A model generated the notes under the pieces. It did not search any database. It saw only the letters and a list, made by a program, of their open reading frames with translations, and was not told the origin of the DNA. The position numbers and the translations under genes are program-made. This document shows, piece by piece, positions 34,001-41,572 of a stretch of 64,000 bases of DNA (position 1 is the first letter of the stretch; each line of letters begins with the position of its first letter). The DNA comes from Achromobacter spanius (GTDB taxonomy: Bacteria; Pseudomonadota; Gammaproteobacteria; Burkholderiales; Burkholderiaceae_B). The stretch lies in contig NZ_CP034689.1 in NCBI RefSeq assembly GCF_003994415.1, positions 2,666,001-2,730,000 of the forward strand, written 5' to 3'.

Positions 34001-34499
34001 GCATGATCGCGTCGCGCACGACGTCCAGCGCCTTGGCGCCGGGATATACGGGGTTATCTACATATAGCAGGCCAAGAGGCGAAAGGAGCTTGCCGCACGC
34101 TTCAAGCAGCGCTTGTGCCGCATCCGGCGGCAGGTAACTATATAAGCCGGTTACGACGATGTAGTCGAACACGCCCAGTTGGGTGCCAAGGTCGGTGGCC
34201 TCTCCGACGTACAGGGCGATATTGGTAACGCCCATTCCTTGAGCTGCCGCCGTTCCTCGCGCGATCAAGTGTTCGCTGCTATCTACTCCTACAGCTTGCG
34301 CATTCGGATAGGCGAATGCGAACGGCAGCAACCCTTCGCCAGCGCCACAGCCTATGGCCAGTACGCGCGCGCGCTCAAGCGGTACGGTTTCGACCCCATA
34401 AAGATGGGCAGTGGCTCGTAGATGGGCCGGCGAATGGCTAGCCGCGAGCCGACCCGGCTCAGCAACGGTTTGACGATGGGAGAAGGCCGGATAGGACAT
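31077..34499 (-). CDS. Methyltransferase-TPR-SPINDLY/OGT-type glycosyltransferase fusion
   Basis: 1140 residues from ATG 34499 (MSYPAFSHRQ); the frame extends to 34562, but alignment with the paralogue at 36680 favours the shorter form. Residues 1-500 match that paralogue: SAM-type motif VLAIGCGAGEGLLPFAFAYP at 46-65, FDYIVVTGLYSYLPPDAAQ, then the methyltransferase-regulatory segment (RQQYLDFATGRAFRQSLWV). TPR repeats fill about 600-770 (AVELDPGSAETHSALADGLA, AIALNPQHRKARVNL). Residues about 780-1130 form a GT41 domain: LKVGYVSPDFRQHSGNYF, DILIDVAGHTADNRLSTF, APVSLTWLGFGYTTG, MDIGLDCFPHNSG and LYMGVPYITLADRPSVGRIG. In the donor loop the usual FN...K of OGT is replaced by LT...R. It probably O-glycosylates proteins, perhaps flagellin. 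Donor and acceptor are inferred. Confidence 0.88.
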   Translation of the reverse strand: MSYPAFSHRQTVAEPGRLAASHSPAHLRATAHLYGVETVPLERARVLAIGCGAGEGLLPFAFAYPNAQAVGVDSSEHLIARGTAAAQGMGVTNIALYVGEATDLGTQLGVFDYIVVTGLYSYLPPDAAQALLEACGKLLSPLGLLYVDNPVYPGAKALDVVRDAIMLHGHAAQTQAELHQSARAALALFKDGMSASNSQAATLNAAATWFDRALADLPTGAPATPNPLACNPSYFVEIAGRATEAGLAYVGDAQPLSEIPLNFGQGVSLNHSLLAMGQPAGVRQQYLDFATGRAFRQSLWVTQERATGIHGKPELDRLRDLRFASGLTRLAANGQQTGATYINHLGRALVTHDNDVVTVVDTLAHAWPASLPHSTLLAVLMHRNQQDDAQAGKALDRAIRALMENDLTHYCLDAGPYEREDECESALRPLPCLDLSQQALADAPWPQFNLWHEPVLLTRSDAQTATLQAMASGLRPDEATMAGQAVDLGEVAECLSLAKRYGLVQGSPRSWCRMLHATLVATGGKAPLFGMYVGAQACLSLYTRVLTQSGHQPNPGSAILPQAKQLHELMRRQAYLDAEPIARRLTRTAPRFWDAWEALAIALFSTARLNEAILPTLNMVELAPADAQSYVILSALMTRLGRTSESIGAGRRAVELDPGSAETHSALADGLAAERRYKEAEESNRRAIALNPQHRKARVNLCKTLIDAGEVAASVDAARETVAAFPNDRMPRNNLLFALNYSDSHSAEEVFAAYRDYDTDLCLALRSNWKPHKNSRQTQRKLKVGYVSPDFRQHSGNYFIEPLFAHHDRANFELTAYAELVNPDATSTRLRTYFDHWVPTATLTDAQLAERIRADGIDILIDVAGHTADNRLSTFARKPAPVSLTWLGFGYTTGLSAIDYILTDAAMVPEGSEHLFSEKPWRLEQSNFVYRPNPAMGDFGPLPALANGYVTLGSLTRAIRMNDRTIRVWSEILRRLPQGRLVVDSNSYRDKPTQERLIARFEAQGIDRSRLMIGCHSPPWDVLRNMDIGLDCFPHNSGVTLVETLYMGVPYITLADRPSVGRIGSSILHGIGRPEWIAQTEEEYIQKVVTLASDLPALANTRANLRAEMHASPLMDEPAFARKFETALRGMFNTWCESQA

Positions 34500-34629
34500 G
34501 TGACGGGTGAAGGGCGAAGCCAAGGAATCTATTGCAAGAATTCTACGAACGACGACCCTCATCCATTCGTGGAATCAGCATCGGAATTCACCGCCAGTTT
34601 GTGCAAAGCTCTCGGGTGTGGCCGAAACG

Positions 34630-34655
34630 AAAAAACCCGCCGTGAGGCGGGTTTT
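34630..34655 (-). terminator. Rho-independent terminator of fliC
   Basis: AAAAACCCGCC-GTGA-GGCGGGTTTTT, an 11-bp perfect stem with a T run in both directions, about 95 bp past the flagellin stop codon and before the fusion gene. It should separate abundant fliC mRNA from the glycosylation operon. Confidence 0.92.
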
Positions 34656-34748
34656 TGGAGTTCCAGGGGTAGATGCGAAGGACCTGCCCCTGGCTGCCAG
34701 CTAGAGAAAACCAAAGTTTCCTCTGCCAACCGAGTCTGTCGCTGAGAA

Positions 34749-36440
34749 TTAACGCAGCAGGGACAGAACGGTTTGCGGCACTTGGTTGGCTTGCGCCAGA
34801 ACCGAGGTACCAGCTTGTTGCAGGATCTGAGCCTTGGACATGTTCGACACTTCCGTGGCGTAGTCGGCGTCTTGAATACGCGAACGAGCGTTGGACAGGT
34901 TGTTGACCACGTTGTTCAGGTTCGAGATAGTCGATTCCAGACGGTTCTGCACAGCACCCAGTTCGCCGGTCAGCTTGTCCAGCTTAGTGAAGGCAGCGTC
35001 CAGCGTCTTCAGCGGATCGGTGGTCTTCGTGCCCTTGCTGGTGTCTTCCGTGGTCAGCTTGCCCGAGCTGTTGACCTTGGCTTCAGCACCAACCTTGGCT
35101 TCGTAGTCGCCCGTGCCCGTGCCGCTCTTGACCGTAGCCTTGCCCGTGTTGGGGTCAACGGTGTAGGTCGTGTCGTACTTGTCGGTCGTGGTGAACGTGC
35201 CCTTGTCGTCAACGTACGTGTCGGTCGACGCGCCGCTGGTGAAGGTGACGTCGGCGCTGGTGATGCCTTGACCCAGCTTGATCACCACGTCGCCGGCGGT
35301 AGCGTTGGCCTTGACGTCGGCCAGCAGAGCGTCGGTAGCGACGGTGTTGGTGAACTGCAGAGCGCCAGAACCGGCAGCGGTGTTCGAGTAGGTCTTGCCA
35401 CCGATCGAAACGGACGAGGTGCCAGCGGCGCCGGTACCTTCCGAAGCAGCCAGCATGACGCTGTCCAGCGTGGCGGCGGTGGCGCCAGCGTTGTTGGTCG
35501 TCAGGTTGCCATCGGCGTCCAGGAATGCGTCTTGACCGCCAACGGTAACCTTGCCGGTCGCGTCAACTTGGAACGACGTCGTGGCCGAACCCGAGTTGGA
35601 GAACGTGCCAGTGACGGTGCCGGTTGCCGGCAGGAGCGAGGTAGCCAGATCGCTGACGGCGCCCGCATCGCTGGCCGACTTGTCGGTGAACGTGAAGTTC
35701 TTGTTGGCGGCGTCGTACGTGTATACCGTAGCGTCGGTGCCGGCGGCGCCAACGGTAACGGTATTGCCGTTTTCCAGCTTGGCGAAGGTTTGGTCAGCCG
35801 TTGCAGCAGCGTGCGTGGTGGTGACAGTCCAGTCGTTGCCAACGGACGAGCCGCCAGCAGCTTGCAGGTCGGACACGGTGGCCGAACGGTTTTGGGTCAC
35901 GCCCGAGCCGTTGACGTTGAAGCCGTCCAGACCCAGCGTCTTGACGCTGATTTCCGACAGGTTCAGGGTGATCGTTTCGCCGTCGTTGGCGCCAACTTGC
36001 AGCGTCAGGGGCTTGGCCGAATCCGACAGAACCTTCACGCCGTTGAAGTCGGTTTGTTCCGAGATACGGTCGATGTCCGACAGACGCTGGTTGATTTCGT
36101 CTTGCATCGAGTTCAGCTGTTCTTGCGAGTAGCTGCCGTTGGCGGCTTGCACCGACAGTTCGCGAACACGTTGCAGGTGGGTGTTGACTTCGGAGGCGGC
36201 GCCTTCCGTCGTCTGAGCCAGCGAGATACCGTCGTTGGCGTTACGAGCGGCTTGGGTCAGGCCCTTGACGTTCGCGGTGAAGCGGTTGGCAATGGCCATA
36301 CCGGCAGCGTCGTCCTTGGCGCTGTTGATGCGCAGGCCCGACGACAGGCGTTCGATGGCGGTACCCAGGGACGATTGCGACTTGTTCAGGTTGTTCTGAG
36401 CAACGAGCGACAAGTAGTTGGTATTAATGACTGCAGCCAT
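34749..36440 (-). CDS. fliC: Flagellin
   Basis: 563 residues from ATG 36440; the longer in-frame start at 36473 would add residues before the conserved MAAVINTNYLSL. The N-terminal D0/D1 (LNKSQSSLGTAIERLSSGLR, INSAKDDAAGMAIANRF, DGISLAQTTEGA) and C-terminal D1/D0 (NRLESTISNLNNVVNNLSNA, DADYATEVSNMSKAQILQQA, ending QTVLSLLR) are canonical. The central 190-470 region is variable and rich in Thr, Ser, Ala and Gly, offering many possible O-glycosylation sites exposed on the filament. A sigma-28 promoter lies upstream and a strong terminator downstream. The neighbours on both sides are methyltransferase-like or glycosyltransferase genes. Confidence 0.97.
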   Translation of the reverse strand: MAAVINTNYLSLVAQNNLNKSQSSLGTAIERLSSGLRINSAKDDAAGMAIANRFTANVKGLTQAARNANDGISLAQTTEGAASEVNTHLQRVRELSVQAANGSYSQEQLNSMQDEINQRLSDIDRISEQTDFNGVKVLSDSAKPLTLQVGANDGETITLNLSEISVKTLGLDGFNVNGSGVTQNRSATVSDLQAAGGSSVGNDWTVTTTHAAATADQTFAKLENGNTVTVGAAGTDATVYTYDAANKNFTFTDKSASDAGAVSDLATSLLPATGTVTGTFSNSGSATTSFQVDATGKVTVGGQDAFLDADGNLTTNNAGATAATLDSVMLAASEGTGAAGTSSVSIGGKTYSNTAAGSGALQFTNTVATDALLADVKANATAGDVVIKLGQGITSADVTFTSGASTDTYVDDKGTFTTTDKYDTTYTVDPNTGKATVKSGTGTGDYEAKVGAEAKVNSSGKLTTEDTSKGTKTTDPLKTLDAAFTKLDKLTGELGAVQNRLESTISNLNNVVNNLSNARSRIQDADYATEVSNMSKAQILQQAGTSVLAQANQVPQTVLSLLR

Positions 36441-36549
36441 GTTTAGGCTCCCAAGAGAGAAAGGCTTCTTCAAACCGGGCAGCGGGGCCGCCCATCGTGT
36501 TAACGGGAGAATTCGCTTTCTTGCGTCTTCGAATTTCTCCGTTGTCAGG

Positions 36550-36576
36550 ATTACGGCAGTCCCAAATCAATCTTTA
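36550..36576 (-). promoter_or_regulatory. Sigma-28 (FliA) promoter of fliC
   Basis: On the minus strand: TAAAGATT, then 11 bases, then GCCGTAAT, i.e. TAAA-N15-GCCGTAAT against the consensus TAAA-N15-GCCGATAA. It lies 110 bp upstream of the fliC start codon. A less well-spaced TAAA...GCCGAAAA pair occurs slightly further upstream. Confidence 0.78.
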
Positions 36577-36679
36577 GGCTTTTTTTTCGGCAATCGTAAA
36601 TATGTTGGCTTTATGGGGCGGTTCCGCGGCGCTTGCCCCGCGCTTGCCCATAAGGCGCTGGCCGCGGAAGTTGTAAGCG

Positions 36680-38284
36680 TCAATTCACCAGCAGGCCCGT
36701 GCGACGCAATTCGGCCAGCAAGGCATTCAGGAATTCCTGCGCGACGGGTTCCAGATTCCGCGCACCCTTATAAGACTGGCCGTTGGGGTGGGGCGTGCGT
36801 CCGGACGTCAGGGTGTCGCGCGTCAGGGTGCGCAACTCGGCTACGCTGCGCGAGCCGTCCATATGCTGGGCAACGAATCGGCCCAAAGCGTCGGCAGGCG
36901 GCGTTACGGGTTGGTGCCACAGGTTGTACATGCCCACTTGGCATGCCGTGCTTGTTACTTCATGTAGGAGTTCGCGGGCGCCCGGGATCAATGCGGGCTT
37001 GCTGTCGGGCGCCAGGTAGGGCGATGGTTCCATACGGAAATGAACCCCGCTGGATTGCACTAGCGTGATCAGGTTCATATAGACCGCATTGGCCAGGTTC
37101 TCACCTTGCATGCCCGGATTGTGCGCTCGCGCAATGTCCAGCAGCGCGTCAAACGGCAGCGAGCGGGGCCATGCCTTGTTCAGCGCGTCGATCATGCCGA
37201 GCATGGCCGGGTCTTTGCTGCTGAGCGTCGCGCCGTTGCGGGTCAGGTAGTGGCGATGTTCCGCCGAGGCGCCAGGCGAGGCGGCGGCGGCGTCAAGCCG
37301 CGTGGCGAAGTGCATCGCCTTGAACGCCGTGCCTTCGGGTTGTTCCAGCATTTTTTCAGCGCGCTCGCCATGCACCAGCAGGCTTTTGCGGAAAGAGCGG
37401 CCCACGGCGAAATCCAGATACTGTTCGCGCATTTCGCGGTTGCCCTTGGCCGACAAACCGTTCAGGCCTAGCGCTACCTTGCTGCCGTAGGTGGAAGCGA
37501 AGGTCAGATGCGGTTCGGCGTCCGTCACATACGCCAGCCCGGCCTGCTGGGCGGCAGCGGCGAATTCCAGGAAGTAGCAAGGCGTGTTGATCGCTTCCAG
37601 GTATTCGTGCAGCAGGTAGTGGTCGGACTGTCCGCGAAGTTTGTGCGCCGCGCCTTGCAGAGCCGACTGCAGCGGATTGTTGTGCCACAAGCCGTTTTCC
37701 AACAGGTCCAGCATCTCTTTGGCGCTGGCCAGCTTCTCTTGGGCGGTTTGCGCGCCAAAGCTGTTCAGGATCATGGCATCGCGGACCACGTCCGCGGCTT
37801 TCCATCCTGGGTAGGTGTTGTAACTGACGTAGGCAACACCTTCGGGCGCCAGGTTTTCGCGGCAGATGCGCAGGATGGCGTCGCGGACTTCGGGCGGAAC
37901 CCAGCTGAACACGCCGTGGCAGATGATGTAGTCGAACACGCCCAATTCAGGGGTGACATCGGTCACGCTCATTGCGCGCAGGTCCAGATTGCGGGCGCCA
38001 GTCTTTTCCGCCACCTGTTGGCCCGCCTCGATCTGGTGCGGCGCCAAGTCTATGCCGACGACGCGAGCGTTGGGATAGGCCAGCGCGAAGGGAAGCAGGT
38101 TGCCGCCCGCGGCGCAGCCCAGTTCCAGTACCCGGGCGCTCTCAAGCGCGGGCGCGGCCAAGCCATAAAGGCTTGCCACTGCGCGCAGGTTGCCCGGCGA
38201 CGTGTACGCGAATGCGTTCGATATATAGGGGGTTTCGTCGTAGGCGTCGGAGATGGCCTGAGTCAAATGATCGGCTGCGGTCAT
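36680..38284 (-). CDS. SAM-dependent methyltransferase with methyltransferase-regulatory domain
   Basis: 534 residues. The N-terminal methyltransferase domain has RVLELGCAAGGNLLPFALAY (motif I), VVGIDLAPHQIEAGQ (acidic loop) and FDYIICHGVFSWVPPEVRD. The middle matches the MethyTransf_Reg family (YVSYNTYPGWKAADVVRDAM, GHTYR-like segments, EQYLDFAVGRSFRKSLLVHG), and a helical C-terminal part follows. It is colinear with the first half of the fusion at 31077-34499 but keeps an intact Glu-Leu-Gly-Cys motif. It lies between fliA and fliC, both on the same strand. In related bacteria such genes often accompany flagellin loci. The substrate is unknown; flagellin or its glycan is a reasonable guess. 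Confidence 0.82.
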   Translation of the reverse strand: MTAADHLTQAISDAYDETPYISNAFAYTSPGNLRAVASLYGLAAPALESARVLELGCAAGGNLLPFALAYPNARVVGIDLAPHQIEAGQQVAEKTGARNLDLRAMSVTDVTPELGVFDYIICHGVFSWVPPEVRDAILRICRENLAPEGVAYVSYNTYPGWKAADVVRDAMILNSFGAQTAQEKLASAKEMLDLLENGLWHNNPLQSALQGAAHKLRGQSDHYLLHEYLEAINTPCYFLEFAAAAQQAGLAYVTDAEPHLTFASTYGSKVALGLNGLSAKGNREMREQYLDFAVGRSFRKSLLVHGERAEKMLEQPEGTAFKAMHFATRLDAAAASPGASAEHRHYLTRNGATLSSKDPAMLGMIDALNKAWPRSLPFDALLDIARAHNPGMQGENLANAVYMNLITLVQSSGVHFRMEPSPYLAPDSKPALIPGARELLHEVTSTACQVGMYNLWHQPVTPPADALGRFVAQHMDGSRSVAELRTLTRDTLTSGRTPHPNGQSYKGARNLEPVAQEFLNALLAELRRTGLLVN

Positions 38285-38436
38285 TGCGAAATTCCAGGAA
38301 AAGGGGCGGCGCGCGGTTTGAACGCGACTGCTTGCGGATTAGTGAGCTGTGCGAAAGGCTATCAGCGTGGCGTTCGGCTATATGGCCCGAACAGCGATGG
38401 ATTTCCGGGGGAGTTTCCTGTCGCGAAATGGACCCA

Positions 38437-39192
38437 TCAAATGATCTGCGCGATCTGCCCTTCCAGCGGCAGCTCCTGCCAGGCCATTTCTTTCAGCTTG
38501 GCCCGGATCCGCGCGGTCGCCTGCGACCTCAGTTGGCACACCCGTGCCTCGGTCACATTCATGATGGCGCCGATCTCTTTCAAGTTCAGCCCTTGCTCGT
38601 AACACAGCGACAGCAACAATTTTTCGCGATCAGGCAGCGCATCAATCGCCTGCACCAGCGCCTGGCGGAAGTCGCCAGCCAATAGGGCATCCAGCGGGTT
38701 GCCACCGGCCGAGCCGTGGTTTAGCGTCGCGGTCCAGTCGGATTGGCCGGAGGCGGAATCGGGTTCGGTGGTGAAGTCTTCGTAATGCACGATCTGCACG
38801 CCTTGGGCGTCGTGCAGCAGCGATTGGTATTCCCCGATCGGCATTTCAAGCTGGGCGGCGATCTCGGCCTCGGAAGGCGCGCGCATCAAGCGTTGTTCTA
38901 GCTGTTGAATGGCCTGCTCGATTTTGCGCGCCTTGGTGCGGACGCTGCGCGGCAGCCAGTCCTGGCCGCGTAGCTCGTCCAGCATCGCGCCACGGATACG
39001 GGTCGTGGCGTAGGTCTCGAATTGGGCGTCTGCGGTTTCCTGATAGCGCCTTACGGCGTCAAGCAGGCCGATCATGCCGGCCTGTATCAGGTCGTCGAGC
39101 TCAACGCTGGCGGGTAGCCGGGCGAGCAATTGCAGGGCCAGCTTCCGCACTAGCGGGGCATATTCGACCAAGCTGTCATCTGCGTGGGGCAT
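38437..39192 (-). CDS. fliA: Flagellar sigma factor sigma-28
   Basis: 251 residues from ATG 39192; the frame is open to a TTG at 39243 that would add 17 residues, and no ribosome site decides between them. Region 2 is clear (EYAPLVRKLALQLLARLPAS, DDLIQAGMIGLLDAVRRY, TYATTRIRGAMLDELRGQDW, PRSVRTKARKIEQAIQQLE), as is region 4 (LPDREKLLLSLCYEQGLNLK, EIGAIMNVTEARVCQLRSQA). It directs RNA polymerase to late flagellar and chemotaxis genes and is held by FlgM (encoded at 59351). It extends about 15 residues beyond region 4. FlhDC is expected to activate it; flhDC lies divergently upstream. Confidence 0.97.
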   Translation of the reverse strand: MPHADDSLVEYAPLVRKLALQLLARLPASVELDDLIQAGMIGLLDAVRRYQETADAQFETYATTRIRGAMLDELRGQDWLPRSVRTKARKIEQAIQQLEQRLMRAPSEAEIAAQLEMPIGEYQSLLHDAQGVQIVHYEDFTTEPDSASGQSDWTATLNHGSAGGNPLDALLAGDFRQALVQAIDALPDREKLLLSLCYEQGLNLKEIGAIMNVTEARVCQLRSQATARIRAKLKEMAWQELPLEGQIAQII

Positions 39193-39243
39193 TGCGGGAA
39201 TGTCAGGCTGTATCCATCGTGACGCATCGTCAAACGTTGTCAA

Positions 39244-39624
39244 TTTGCGACATTGTCGACAAACGCGCGGCTGCGCTAAGGCGACCAGGATTGAGTGATC
39301 GGCAAGGTGTCATTGTCGGCACAACACAACATTTCATTCGCGGAAGTACGCAATGTTTTGAATGCTTATTTGCCAAATTGACGTAAATTCGTCACGAGTT
39401 TCTATGTCAATGTGTATCTAAACTCACAGGTTGCGCAATATCAACAAAGATTTGTCATATAAGTCATAGAAAATGACATCACCTGTGGTAAATTTTACTT
39501 AAATTGCGAACAAATGATACATTTCGCATTAAAACAGGATGCAGCAGCATTCAGGCGCTATTAAGGCGTCGGTGCTTTTGGTCATAGAGCCCCTGTGGGT
39601 GGGATTAGGGATAGGGAGTAGGGC
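39244..39624. promoter_or_regulatory. Long AT-rich control region between fliA and flhDC
   Basis: 381 bp without a gene, strikingly A/T-rich compared with both sides. Visible elements are a palindrome TTGTCGACAA (about 39253-39262), an 11-bp palindrome GTAAATTTTAC at 39488-39498, and TGTCAT-N14-ATGACA (39453-39478). There are also several imperfect sigma-70-like pairs, for example TTGCGA followed 17 bp later by CATTAA. Divergent promoters for fliA and the master operon must be here, but none can be fixed by eye. Confidence 0.6.
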
Positions 39625-39948
39625 GTGCAACAAGTCGAAAATTCATTGCTGGCAGATATTCGTGAAGTGAATCTGTCATACCTGTTACTTGCGCAACGTA
39701 TGTTGCGTGATGACTATGCAGCATCCATGTTTCGTTTGGGATTCAGCAACGAAGTTGCCGATATTCTGATGCGTCTGTCACCGGCGCAATTGGTGAAGTT
39801 GGCCAGCTCCAGCTCGCTGTTGTGCCGGTTCCGCTTTGATGATTACAGCCTGCTGTCCGCGCTGACCCACGATGTGCTGGGTGGTGCGCTGCAACAAGCC
39901 CACGCAACGATCCTGTTGGCCAAGCAACCTGTTGAAGAACTGGCCTGA
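39625..39948 (+). CDS. flhD: Flagellar master regulator subunit FlhD
   Basis: 107 residues from a GTG start at 39625 with an AGGGAG-like ribosome site upstream. The sequence EIREVNLSYLLLAQ-type helix (seen as DIREVNLSYLLLAQRML), MFRLGFSNEVADILMRLSPA and LCRFRFDD match FlhD throughout. It forms the D4C2 complex with FlhC that activates class II flagellar promoters. The flhC gene follows after 32 bp. The GTG start may keep FlhD synthesis low. Confidence 0.96.
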   Translation: MQQVENSLLADIREVNLSYLLLAQRMLRDDYAASMFRLGFSNEVADILMRLSPAQLVKLASSSSLLCRFRFDDYSLLSALTHDVLGGALQQAHATILLAKQPVEELA

Positions 39949-39980
39949 CGGCCGCTCGACCACCCACTCGGACTCGCGTA

Positions 39981-40562
39981 ATGGCCTCCAAAAGCGTATC
40001 TCAGGAAGCGGACGACATCCTGCTTGCCAGCTCCATGATTACCCTGGGGGCCCGGTTACAGGTTCTGGAAGCTGAAACCAGCCTCAGCCACGACCGCCTC
40101 GCACGCTTGTACCGTGAAATTCGCGGTTGCTCGCCACCCAAGGGCATGCTGCCGTTCTCGGTTGACTGGTTCATGACCTGGCTGCCGAACATCCACTCGT
40201 CGCTGTTCTACAACGTTTATTCGTTCTTGAACGCGCGCACCAGCAGCAAGGGCATACGGGCCATCATCGATGCCTATCGCCTCTACCTGGAAAACGCCGG
40301 CCTGGATACGGCCGAAAGCGCCGAGCCCGTGCTGAGCTTCACCCGCGCCTGGATGCTAGTGCGCTTCTTTGACAGCGGCATGCTGCAGCTGTCCGCCTGC
40401 CGCCAATGCGGCGGCCATTTCATTGCCCACGCCCACGATCCGCAATCGGATTTTGTGTGCGCGATCTGCCGTCCGCCACCTCGCGCCGGCAAGACGCGCG
40501 CAGCGGCCAAAGCGCGCGCCGGCACCCGTCCCGCGCCTCTCTTTGGCGACGCCCGTCCCTGA
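39981..40562 (+). CDS. flhC: Flagellar master regulator subunit FlhC
   Basis: 193 residues. It has the FlhC pattern ASSMITLGARLQVLEAETSL, LARLYREIRGCSPPKGMLPF, DWFMTWLPNIHSSLFYNVY and a four-cysteine zinc site formed by CRQCGG and CAIC. The C-terminus is an Ala/Arg/Pro-rich tail. FlhC is the DNA-binding partner of FlhD. The motA gene begins 130 bp downstream, with a possible late promoter between them. Confidence 0.97.
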   Translation: MASKSVSQEADDILLASSMITLGARLQVLEAETSLSHDRLARLYREIRGCSPPKGMLPFSVDWFMTWLPNIHSSLFYNVYSFLNARTSSKGIRAIIDAYRLYLENAGLDTAESAEPVLSFTRAWMLVRFFDSGMLQLSACRQCGGHFIAHAHDPQSDFVCAICRPPPRAGKTRAAAKARAGTRPAPLFGDARP

Positions 40563-40594
40563 CCGGACGCGCGCAGTTTGCGTCCAAATACATC

Positions 40595-40621
40595 AAAAGC
40601 CCTGGAAAACTCCCCGTAACC
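40595..40621 (+). promoter_or_regulatory. Possible sigma-28 promoter of the motA-che operon
   Basis: CAAA-N15-CCCGTAAC, in the flhC-motA gap, against TAAA-N15-GCCGATAA. The spacing is exact and the -10 resembles the fliC box (GCCGTAAT), but both boxes depart from consensus. Confidence 0.42.
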
Positions 40622-40691
40622 CGCCTTTTTGGGTCGGGGGGAACAGGGGATCATTGACGCTAGTTTTAGACTTCGTTGGCAGGGGCCTGAT

Positions 40692-41561
40692 GTGTTGATT
40701 GTTATCGGTTTTCTCGTGGTGATCGTGTCGGTCGTCGGCAGCTTCATAGCGCTGGGCGGCCATTTGGGCGCGCTTTACCAGCCCTTCGAGCTGACGCTGA
40801 TCTTTGGTGCGGCCTTTGGGGCTTTTCTGGCCGGCAACAGCAAAAAGTCGCTGATGCTGGTGAAGAAGGCGCTGCCCGACGCGCTGAAAAGCTCGCGCTA
40901 CAGCAAAGATGTGTACATGGAGCTGATGGCTCTCTTGTATGTGTTGCTGAACAAGGCGCGCCGTGAAGGCCTGATGGCCATCGAATCGCACATCGAGGAT
41001 CCGGCGTCCAGCCCGATCTTCAGCGAATATCCCCGCATCGCCAAAGACGCGAAGCTCATGGAGTTCATTACGGACTACCTGCGCATCATGATCAGCGGCA
41101 ACATGAGCTCGTTTGAAATCGAAACGCTCATGGACGAGGAAATCGAGACCTATCGCCATGAACGCGAAGTGCCCGCGCATGCGCTGCAGCAGATGGCCGA
41201 CGGTCTGCCGGCCTTCGGTATCGTGGCCGCGGTGCTGGGCGTGATCAAGGCGCTGGCCGCCGTGGACCAGCCGCCCGCCATTCTGGGCGACCTGATCTCC
41301 AAGGCCATGGTCGGTACGTTCCTGGGCATCTTGCTGGCGTACGGTTTCGTGGGGCCGCTGGCCTCGCGGGTTGAACGCCGCAACGACGAAGCCATGAAAG
41401 TGCTGGAATGCATCAAGACCACGCTGCTGGCCAGCATGAACGGCTACCCGCCCCAACTGGCGGTGGAATTTGGCCGCAAGGTGCTGTTCTCGTCCGTGCG
41501 TCCGACCTTTGGTGAACTGGAAGAGCACGTCCGGCAAACCAAGTCGACCGGCAAGGCCTGA
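40692..41561 (+). CDS. motA: Flagellar motor stator protein MotA
   Basis: 289 residues from a GTG at 40692; the frame opens earlier at 40629, but MLIVIGFLVV aligns with the known MotA N-terminus and has AGGGG upstream. Four membrane helices are visible. The cytoplasmic loop has the charged residues that touch FliG (EYPRIAKDAKLMEFI, FEIETLMDEEIETYRHE), and the C-terminal half has PAFGIVAAVLGVIKAL and VGTFLGILLAYGFVGPLA. With MotB it forms the proton channel that powers rotation. It is the first gene of the motAB-che run. Confidence 0.96.
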   Translation: MLIVIGFLVVIVSVVGSFIALGGHLGALYQPFELTLIFGAAFGAFLAGNSKKSLMLVKKALPDALKSSRYSKDVYMELMALLYVLLNKARREGLMAIESHIEDPASSPIFSEYPRIAKDAKLMEFITDYLRIMISGNMSSFEIETLMDEEIETYRHEREVPAHALQQMADGLPAFGIVAAVLGVIKALAAVDQPPAILGDLISKAMVGTFLGILLAYGFVGPLASRVERRNDEAMKVLECIKTTLLASMNGYPPQLAVEFGRKVLFSSVRPTFGELEEHVRQTKSTGKA

Positions 41562-41572
41562 CGGAGCGGGCC

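Noticed and set aside
31077..34499. Fusion as a sequencing or assembly artefact
   Set aside because: A single uninterrupted frame with consistent codon use runs through the junction and includes TPR repeats; no second start with a ribosome site marks a separate gene.
34773..36446. 557-residue plus-strand frame opposite fliC
   Set aside because: Shadow of flagellin caused by its codon bias; Val/Gly/Arg-rich, no ribosome site, no recognisable domain.
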